This document shows positions 36,790-41,670 of a stretch of 41,670 nucleotides of DNA, piece by piece. The position numbers and the translations under genes are program-made. A model generated the notes under the pieces. The model was not told the DNA's origin and made no database searches. It was given only the letters and a program-made list of their open reading frames with translations. Origin of the DNA: Tepidiphilus sp. J10 (GTDB lineage: Bacteria; Pseudomonadota; Gammaproteobacteria; Burkholderiales; Thiobacillaceae); the NCBI GenBank assembly GCA_945897955.1, contig CAMDGQ010000037.1, positions 1 to 41,670 of the forward strand. The letters are read 5' to 3'. Positions within the stretch are counted from its first letter, which is position 1; every line of letters begins with the position of its first letter.

Positions 36790-37443
36790 TCAGTCGATTG
36801 CCACTTCCTTGATCGATTTATGCGGAATGAAAATCCCGCAGCCATAACCACGATGCAAACCCAAGCCGCGTTCCTGCAGGACCATTGATTGCATCAGGTC
36901 GATATCGTGCAACATCAAGCTGTAACCGCCAATTACCCTGTTGGGGATGTGCATTTTTTGAAACTTGCCGGGGATGAGTCCGGCTTTGATCTCCATTTCG
37001 TGCATCAGGCGACGAACTTCGTCAAGAAATCCGGCTTCGTCGTCGGTATCGACCGCGACGAAATGCGAATACAGCGTCGCATATGGCGTCACCGCTTTCT
37101 CTTTCAAGTCGCCGATTCGAAGACGCCCCGCGCCCGGGTCGATTTCCTTGCCGACCAGCGCGCGCGCATCCGCGACATGCTCGATCGGCATTCGCAGGAC
37201 CAGTTTTACCCGCCGATTGATGACCAGGTTTTCATTGCGGCCGCTAGGCGCGCCATGCACAGGATGAATGCCGGCGGTGGGCAGATCGCGCAACCAGGGC
37301 AGGTAGCGGACAATCTCCTCATACAGCGCATAACCGTGATCAGCGGGGATTTCCATGCCGGCAAGATCGAACTGGAGATCGCTCACCCTGGGCGGGTAGT
37401 CGAGACGTTTAAGGGCTTCCCATTCCGCGTTGTACATGCGCAT
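36790..37443 (-). CDS. Cas6/Cmx6-like RAMP protein, orphan (no CRISPR array)
   Basis: The 217-residue protein resembles the type I-MYXAN Cas6 (Cmx6) family of CRISPR RNA endonucleases. Matching features in order are MEIPADHGYALYEEIVRYLPW (residues 30-50), GIHPVHGAPSG, the LRMPIEHVAD strand, IGGYSLMLHDIDLMQSMVL, and the C-terminal glycine-rich loop ERGLGLHRGYGCGIFIP that defines RAMP-type RNA-binding folds. Despite this, no repeat array or other cas gene is visible. It sits three bases after the 79-residue gene and upstream of the RspA-type gene. The ATG at 37443 follows GGAAGGGA. An RNA-binding or processing role outside CRISPR is the obvious hypothesis. Confidence 0.8.
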   Translation of the reverse strand: MRMYNAEWEALKRLDYPPRVSDLQFDLAGMEIPADHGYALYEEIVRYLPWLRDLPTAGIHPVHGAPSGRNENLVINRRVKLVLRMPIEHVADARALVGKEIDPGAGRLRIGDLKEKAVTPYATLYSHFVAVDTDDEAGFLDEVRRLMHEMEIKAGLIPGKFQKMHIPNRVIGGYSLMLHDIDLMQSMVLQERGLGLHRGYGCGIFIPHKSIKEVAID

Positions 37444-37446
37444 GAA

Positions 37447-37686
37447 TCAGTTCCCTTCCGGCGTATCGCCAGCCTGTGCCAGCGGAGATGCCCACTTCAG
37501 CATTTCTTCGGCCCAGAACTTGGCGGTGATCGGGTCAACGTCGAAAACCGTGAAGCGAGCCCCGCGTTCGCGGATGCGCAAGCGCAGCATGGGAGTGCCG
37601 CCGCCCTCGTAGATAACTTCCTGGAATTCGATTTCTTGATTTCCGAAAGGATTTCTGAACTTCGCAAGTTGATTGATATGGTCCAT
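37447..37686 (-). CDS. Small unknown protein, first gene of the dsr-divergent cluster
   Basis: I do not recognise this 79-residue soluble protein. It starts MDHINQLAKFRNPFGNQEIEF and has an alternating pattern (PMLRLRIRERGARFTVFDVDP) that suggests a small beta-sheet followed by an amphipathic helix (ITAKFWAEEMLKWASPL). It has no cysteine and no signal peptide. It is the first gene transcribed away from dsrA, and the Cas6-like gene starts three bases after its stop, so the two products may act together. The ATG at 37686 lacks a strong ribosome-binding site. Confidence 0.72.
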   Translation of the reverse strand: MDHINQLAKFRNPFGNQEIEFQEVIYEGGGTPMLRLRIRERGARFTVFDVDPITAKFWAEEMLKWASPLAQAGDTPEGN

Positions 37687-37764
37687 AATTCATAAGTATC
37701 TGGTGATGTGCTGATTATCTGACATTTTCAGTCAGGTATAGGCATTTCCCTCAGGGTGGGTGGT

Positions 37765-37857
37765 TACCTACCCGAAAGAGTAGGTTTTGCTTACCCGAGC
37801 GAAATACCCGGTTACCCCTTCGGAATGATGGTTTGGATGATAAGCGCTCCCTAATAT
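37765..37857 (+). promoter_or_regulatory. dsrA promoter: Divergent regulatory region of the dsr operon with TACC motifs
   Basis: The 263 bases between the divergent genes contain a cluster of TACC-type motifs: TACCTAC (37765), TACCCGA (37769 and 37792), TACCCGG (37805) and TACCCCT (37813), the last matching the E. coli NarL heptamer TACYYMT. ACCTAC (37766-37771) is repeated inversely as GTAGGT (37780-37785) with eight bases between. A TAATAT box (37852-37857) could be the -10, with no good -35, as expected for an activator-dependent promoter. A smaller inverted repeat CTGAC/GTCAG lies at 37719-37735 nearer the other gene. Confidence 0.5.
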
Positions 37858-37949
37858 GCATGCACTCGTTCCGTATGGCGGTTTGTCTGCGGGAAGGTGC
37901 TGTGAATTGTGACGACACCCTGTAGTTAAGACTTCAAGGAGATATACAG

Positions 37950-39248
37950 ATGGCAAAACCAATGCATGAAACGCCGAACCTGGACGAACTCGAAAGTGGC
38001 CCGTGGCCATCATTCGTCACCGGTCTGAAGCGTCTGGCAAAAGACAACGACATGATTGTTGACTTGATGGGGCAACTTGAAACCTCATACCAGACCAAGT
38101 TTGGATACTGGAAAGGCGGTACGGTAGGTGTGGTCGGTTACGGTGGTGGCGTTATCCCCCGTTTTACCGAATTGAAGGACGCTGACGGCAAGCCCAAATT
38201 CCCTGAAGCCGCTGAATTCCATACCCTGCGCATTCAGCCTCCTGCAGGTATGCATTACACCTCCGATCTGCTCCGCCAGTTGTCCGATGCTTGGCTGGAA
38301 ACGGGTGGTTCCGGTCTGGTTGCCTTCCATGGTCAGTCCGGCGACATCATGTTCCAGGGTATCAAGACCGAGAACGTGCAAAAGGCCTTCGACAAATTCA
38401 ACGAGATGGGTTTCGACCTTGGTGGTGCCGGCCCGGCTCTGCGCACCTCGATGTCCTGCGTAGGTGCGGCACGTTGTGAAATGTCCTGTTATGACGAAGC
38501 CCGCGCCCTGCGCACCGTCATCAACAACAACCTGGACGACATGCACCGTCCTTCGCTGCCCTACAAGTTCAAGTTCAAGTTCTCTGGTTGCCCGAACGAC
38601 TGCATGAACGCCATCCAGCGTTCCGACATGGCGACCATCGGCACTTGGCGCGACAACATCCGTGCCGACGAAAAACTGGCGCGTGACTGGTATGCAGCGC
38701 ACAGCATCGAAGACACCATCAACATGGTTGTCAATCACTGTCCGACCAAGGCAATTCAGCTGAAAAAGAATGATGGCGCCGCTGCTGCTGAAGGCGTGAC
38801 CAAAGTTGCCATTTCCGACGAACATTGCCTCGAAATCGACAACCACAACTGCGTGCGCTGCATGCATTGTTTGAATGTCATGCCGGGTGCCCTGCTGCCG
38901 GGTAAGGACAAGGGCGTCACCATCCTGGTTGGCGGCAAGGGCGTGCTGAAGATTGGCGCTTCCATGGGCACCGTAGTGATCCCGTTCATGAAACTCGAGT
39001 CCGATGACGACTTCGAAAAGTTGAATGATCTGTCCCGCAGCATTCTCGACTTCTTTGCTGAAAACGCACTTGAACACGAGCGTACCGGGGAAATGATCGA
39101 GCGTATCGGTCTGGTCAACTTCCTTGAAGGACTCGATATCGAAATTGATCCGAGCATGATCGTGCATCCCCGTACCAACCCGTACTTCCGTTCGGATGAT
39201 TGGGATGAGGAAGCCGAGAAGTGGTTCGAGCGTAAGGCCGCCGCGTAA
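37950..39248 (+). CDS. dsrA: Dissimilatory sulfite reductase, alpha subunit (reverse type inferred)
   Basis: The 432-residue subunit forms the sirohaem enzyme that, in sulfur oxidisers, converts DsrC-bound sulfur to sulfite. The sirohaem-[4Fe-4S] cysteines are seen as C170-x5-C176 (SCVGAARC) and C214-x3-C218 (SGCPNDC). An inserted ferredoxin domain has C264 (NHCP) and C301, C304, C307 (NCVRCMHC). Length fits DsrA. AAGGAGATATACAG precedes the ATG. The order dsrABEFHC, with dsrEFH present, marks the oxidative pathway rather than sulfate reduction. It is cytoplasmic. Confidence 0.97.
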   Translation: MAKPMHETPNLDELESGPWPSFVTGLKRLAKDNDMIVDLMGQLETSYQTKFGYWKGGTVGVVGYGGGVIPRFTELKDADGKPKFPEAAEFHTLRIQPPAGMHYTSDLLRQLSDAWLETGGSGLVAFHGQSGDIMFQGIKTENVQKAFDKFNEMGFDLGGAGPALRTSMSCVGAARCEMSCYDEARALRTVINNNLDDMHRPSLPYKFKFKFSGCPNDCMNAIQRSDMATIGTWRDNIRADEKLARDWYAAHSIEDTINMVVNHCPTKAIQLKKNDGAAAAEGVTKVAISDEHCLEIDNHNCVRCMHCLNVMPGALLPGKDKGVTILVGGKGVLKIGASMGTVVIPFMKLESDDDFEKLNDLSRSILDFFAENALEHERTGEMIERIGLVNFLEGLDIEIDPSMIVHPRTNPYFRSDDWDEEAEKWFERKAAA

Positions 39249-39271
39249 CCTGGCTTCTGCGTATCAAGTGG

Positions 39272-39304
39272 TTCCGTGACCTGCCGATTTTGCGGGTCAC
39301 GGAA
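39272..39304 (+). terminator. RNA hairpin between dsrA and dsrB
   Basis: TTCCGTGACC (39272-39281) pairs perfectly with GGTCACGGAA (39295-39304) around a 13-base loop. No T-run follows, so it is more likely an RNA-stabilising or partially terminating hairpin than a full terminator; dsrB has its own TTGGAGA ribosome-binding site afterwards. Confidence 0.6.
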
Positions 39305-39342
39305 TTCAACAAGTTTTCCGATCTTATTAGTTGGAGAAAAGT

Positions 39343-40416
39343 ATGGCTGAAAGGACTCATGAAACCATCGAATCTGGCGCGCCGGATCCGATGCCCTACA
39401 TGCACCCCGTAATGAAGGACAACTACGGGAAGTGGGTGTTTCACTCGCATCCCAAGCCGGGCGTGCTCTATCACCGTGCGGAAAATGGCGCGGAAGTTTG
39501 GACCGTCAAGGCGGGTACGCAACGCCAGATGGATCACTACACCATACTCAAGTTGGCTGACATCGCTGATCAATTTGCCGATGGTTATGTGCGCTTCACC
39601 ACGCGTGCCAATATCGAGTACATGGTTACCGACAACAGCAAGGTAGAGCCTTTGATCAAGGCGTTGACCGACAATGGTTTCCCGGTCGGCGGTACTGCCA
39701 ACTCGGTGTCCATGATCGCTCACACCCAGGGCTGGCTGCATTGCGACATCCCCGGTACCGATGCATCGGGTGCGGTCAAGGCATTGATGGATGAATTGTA
39801 TGAAGAGTTCATCAAGTGCGAGATGCCCAACCGCGTCAAGTTGTCCACCTCCTGTTGCGAAATCAACTGCGGCGGTCAAGCGGATATTGCGATCGTGATA
39901 CAGCACACCAAGCCGCCGAAAATCAACCATGATCTGGTTGCCAACGTTTGCGAGCGTCCTTCCGTCGTGGCGCGCTGCCCGGTGGCCGCGATCCGTCCCG
40001 CGCTTGTTAATGGCAAGCCTTCTCTGGAAGTTGACGAGAAGAAGTGCATCTGCTGCGGAGCTTGTTTCCCCCCGTGCCCGCCGATGCAAATCAATGATCC
40101 CGAGTTCTCGAAATTTGCCGTATGGGTTGGTGGCAAGAATTCCAATGCGCGTTCACGTCCGACATTCCACAAGCTGGTTGCTTCAGGCATTCCCAACAAC
40201 CCGCCGCGCTGGCCCGAAGTCAGCGAAATCGTCAAGACGATTCTTGGCGCCTACAAGGCTGATGGTCGGCCTTGGGAGCGGATGAACGACTGGATTGACC
40301 GTATTGGCTGGCCCGCTTTCTTCGAGAAGACCGGTCTGCCGTTTACCAAGTATCACATCGACAACTGGCGTGGTGGTCGTAACAGCCTGAACGCTTCTGC
40401 TCATATCCGCTTCTGA
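39343..40416 (+). CDS. dsrB: Dissimilatory sulfite reductase, beta subunit
   Basis: The 357-residue subunit completes the DsrA2B2 core. C134, C171/C172 and C176 (TSCCEINCGG) lie in the sirohaem-cluster site, and the ferredoxin domain has C212 (RCPV) with C235, C238, C241 and C245 (KKCICCGACFPPC). The beta subunit usually holds the catalytic sirohaem and contacts the DsrC tail. The ATG at 39343 follows TTGGAGAAAAGT, which rules out the in-frame start four codons upstream. A hairpin lies on each side of the gene. Confidence 0.97.
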   Translation: MAERTHETIESGAPDPMPYMHPVMKDNYGKWVFHSHPKPGVLYHRAENGAEVWTVKAGTQRQMDHYTILKLADIADQFADGYVRFTTRANIEYMVTDNSKVEPLIKALTDNGFPVGGTANSVSMIAHTQGWLHCDIPGTDASGAVKALMDELYEEFIKCEMPNRVKLSTSCCEINCGGQADIAIVIQHTKPPKINHDLVANVCERPSVVARCPVAAIRPALVNGKPSLEVDEKKCICCGACFPPCPPMQINDPEFSKFAVWVGGKNSNARSRPTFHKLVASGIPNNPPRWPEVSEIVKTILGAYKADGRPWERMNDWIDRIGWPAFFEKTGLPFTKYHIDNWRGGRNSLNASAHIRF

Positions 40417-40423
40417 TCATTTA

Positions 40424-40444
40424 ACCCGGGGTACGACCCCGGGT
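40424..40444 (+). terminator. RNA hairpin between dsrB and dsrE
   Basis: ACCCGGGGT (40424-40432) and ACCCCGGGT (40436-40444) form a perfect 9-bp GC-rich stem with an ACG loop. As no T-run follows, it could be a 3' barrier protecting the dsrAB message or an attenuator lowering dsrEFHC expression. Confidence 0.65.
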
Positions 40445-40481
40445 GTGGTCAAAACAGATATTCGGAGATAGGGATATTTAA

Positions 40482-40841
40482 ATGAAAATCGGCATTATGG
40501 TAAGTGAAGGGCCTTACAACCATCAGGCAAGCGATACGGCTTATCTGTTTGCGCGTAATGCCATCGAAAAGGGCCATTCAGTTCCGCGCGTGTTCTTCTA
40601 TCACGACGGTGTTAACAACTCGACCAAGTTGACGCAACCCCCCCAGGACGATCGAAATGTGGTCAATCGCTGGTCCAAGCTGGCGGAAGATCATGGCGTT
40701 GATCTGGTGGTATGCGTTGCTGCGGGCATGCGTCGCGGCATCACTGATGAAATTCTTGCGCCCGGCTTCCGTATTTCGGGTCTGGGTCAATTAGTCGAAG
40801 CCGGCATCCAGTGCGATCGCCTGGTTACTTTTGGCGATTAA
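40482..40841 (+). CDS. dsrE: DsrE, sulfurtransferase subunit
   Basis: The 119-residue protein is the catalytic member of the DsrE2F2H2 hexamer that delivers sulfur to DsrC. The conserved persulfide Cys is Cys78 (DLVVCVAAGMRRGITDE), the same position as in Allochromatium vinosum DsrE. The DsrE presence distinguishes sulfur oxidisers from sulfate reducers. A GGAGATAGGG site lies upstream of the ATG. It is followed ten bases later by dsrF. Confidence 0.95.
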   Translation: MKIGIMVSEGPYNHQASDTAYLFARNAIEKGHSVPRVFFYHDGVNNSTKLTQPPQDDRNVVNRWSKLAEDHGVDLVVCVAAGMRRGITDEILAPGFRISGLGQLVEAGIQCDRLVTFGD

Positions 40842-40851
40842 GGGGATAACG

Positions 40852-41253
40852 ATGAGCGACATGATGGATGACATGGACGAAGGCGGCGAAGGCGTCGTCA
40901 AAAAATTCATGTTCGTCAACCGCAAGGCGCCCCACGGCACGATCTACGCTTTGGAAGGCTTGGAGGTCGTACTGGTTTCGGCTGCGTTTGATCAGGATGT
41001 GAGCTTGGTGTTTGTGGATGACGGCGTTTATGAGTTGATCAAGGGCGTCAATACCAAGGGTATCGAGGTCAAGGATTTCTCCAAGACTTATCGTGCGTTG
41101 GAAGGTTATGACGTCGAAAAGCTGTATGTAGAAAAGGCGTCCATGGATGCGCGCGGTCTGACTGTGGAAGATTTGATCGTTGACGTAACCGTGCTCGACA
41201 GCACCGAGATGGCCAGTCTCATGGCTGAACAAGACGTTGTGATCAGCTACTGA
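40852..41253 (+). CDS. dsrF: DsrF, sulfurtransferase subunit
   Basis: The 133-residue protein is the structural DsrF subunit; it has the DsrE-like fold (KKFMFVNRKAPHGTIYALEGLEVVLVSAAFDQDVSLVFVDDGVYEL) with no cysteine. The acidic, Met-rich N-terminus (residues 1-16) is longer than a strict minimal fold. The ATG at 40852 follows AGGGGATAACG. It belongs to the dsrEFH hexamer and lies between dsrE and dsrH. Confidence 0.94.
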   Translation: MSDMMDDMDEGGEGVVKKFMFVNRKAPHGTIYALEGLEVVLVSAAFDQDVSLVFVDDGVYELIKGVNTKGIEVKDFSKTYRALEGYDVEKLYVEKASMDARGLTVEDLIVDVTVLDSTEMASLMAEQDVVISY

Positions 41254-41264
41254 GGGAGTCGAAC

Positions 41265-41564
41265 ATGCTTAATATCGTTAATAAATCGGCTACTGAACGC
41301 AATTCGCTGGAAAGCGCCTTGCGGATGGCCACAAAGGGTTCTGCCGTGTTGCTGATTGAGGATGCTGTCTATGCGGCAACTCAAGGTAGCGTGGCGGCGG
41401 CGAAAATCCAGTCGGCCATGGCCGATGTTCAGATTTATGCCTTGGGTCCTGATCTGGATGCGCGTGGCATGTCTTCGCGTATTCTGGACGGAGTGAAAGT
41501 TGTTGATTACGGCGGTTTTGTGGATCTCGTCACCGAGCACAATTGCTGTCAATCCTGGTTGTAA
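41265..41564 (+). CDS. dsrH: DsrH, sulfurtransferase subunit
   Basis: The 99-residue protein completes the DsrEFH hexamer (TusB-like fold). The NKSATERNSLESALRMA segment aligns with the NKSPFERNSLESCLKF region I recall from A. vinosum, where Cys20 is placed; here that residue is Ala18. The usual VVDYGGFVDLVTE block follows. Two adjacent cysteines (94-95) near the C-terminus, EHNCCQSWL, are not in the A. vinosum protein as I recall it. It starts 11 bases after dsrF. Confidence 0.94.
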   Translation: MLNIVNKSATERNSLESALRMATKGSAVLLIEDAVYAATQGSVAAAKIQSAMADVQIYALGPDLDARGMSSRILDGVKVVDYGGFVDLVTEHNCCQSWL

Positions 41565-41584
41565 TTTTTTTTAAGGAGTTCGCT

Positions 41585-41670
41585 ATGCCTATGGTTGAAG
41601 TTGCTGGCAAGACTTTTGAGGTTGATGAGGAAGGCTATCTGACCAACCTGAACGATTGGAACCAGGATAT
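41585..41670 (+). CDS. dsrC: DsrC, sulfur-carrier protein, N-terminal part (cut by right edge)
   Basis: The visible first 28 residues (MPMVEVAGKTFEVDEEGYL then TNLNDWNQD) match DsrC, the protein whose C-terminal cysteines carry sulfur to the sulfite reductase. The cysteine-bearing tail lies beyond the window. An AAGGAGTTCGCT site precedes the ATG. It is in the standard place after dsrH, and the operon probably continues with dsrMKJOP and others. Confidence 0.95.
   Translation, partial: MPMVEVAGKTFEVDEEGYLTNLNDWNQD

Noticed and set aside
37765..37819. The five TACC motifs as five true NarL sites
   Set aside because: Only TACCCCT at 37813 fits the E. coli heptamer consensus; the others deviate, so I call it a motif cluster rather than proven NarL sites.
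36790..37949. CRISPR array expected next to the Cas6-like gene
   Set aside because: I looked for regularly spaced direct repeats of 25-40 bases in the intergenic region and around it and saw none; only short TACC motifs and small palindromes are present.
38085..39167. 360-codon open frame opposite dsrA
   Set aside because: dsrA is conserved with all cysteine ligands; the antisense frame has low-quality composition (many His, Gln, Val) and no family.
37950..40416. Assignment to a sulfate reducer because of dsrAB
   Set aside because: dsrEFH follow directly and soxXA are present, which are markers of sulfur oxidation; the rest of the window is typical of an oxidative betaproteobacterium.

Overview
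The window comes from a GC-rich proteobacterial chromosome, most likely a sulfur-oxidising betaproteobacterium (Thiobacillus/Sulfuricella/Sulfuritalea-like; inferred from gene content and order, not tested by alignment). Lithotrophic sulfur markers are a soxXA pair and the start of a reverse-type dissimilatory sulfite reductase operon, dsrABEFHC, cut by the right edge. Housekeeping clusters have a typical betaproteobacterial order, notably ilvB-ilvN-ilvC-psd-pssA-leuA. I see no rRNA, tRNA, insertion sequence, prophage or CRISPR array, and no gene-free stretch over 300 bases.

Layout. 1-8.4 kb: alr (cut by left edge), dnaB, pcm, an FAD-dependent dehydrogenase, a MscS channel, a small secreted protein and sucCD. 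8.5-11.1 kb: a WrbA/HugZ-like/DUF2069 overlapping operon and an unusual four-helix membrane cytochrome c. 11.1-17.6 kb: leuA, pssA, psd and ilvCNB, all on the minus strand. 17.8-24.5 kb: a small zinc protein, holC, an unknown coiled-coil protein, aroE, mtgA, an RpfE-like protein, yjbQ, a small secreted Cys-rich protein and lolC/lolD. 24.5-28.9 kb: soxXA, a DUF2062 protein and comEC. 29.0-33.9 kb: a large lipoprotein, a divergent phosphoribulokinase-like protein, and a soluble GAF histidine kinase with its NarL-type regulator.

33.9-41.7 kb is the most interesting part. Six minus-strand genes diverge from dsrA across a 263-base regulatory region: a 79-residue protein, a Cas6/Cmx6-like RAMP protein with no CRISPR array in view, a DsrC-family protein lacking both catalytic cysteines (RspA-type), a two-domain rhodanese, an unrecognised 195-residue protein and a TauD-like dioxygenase. 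The other side carries dsrABEFHC, with RNA hairpins after dsrA and after dsrB and a cluster of TACC-type motifs upstream. My reading is that the minus-strand set is an accessory or regulatory module for sulfur oxidation, in which an orphan Cas6-like RNA-binding protein may act on cellular RNA such as the dsr message. The nearby two-component system is a candidate regulator. Both ideas are inferences from position and family.
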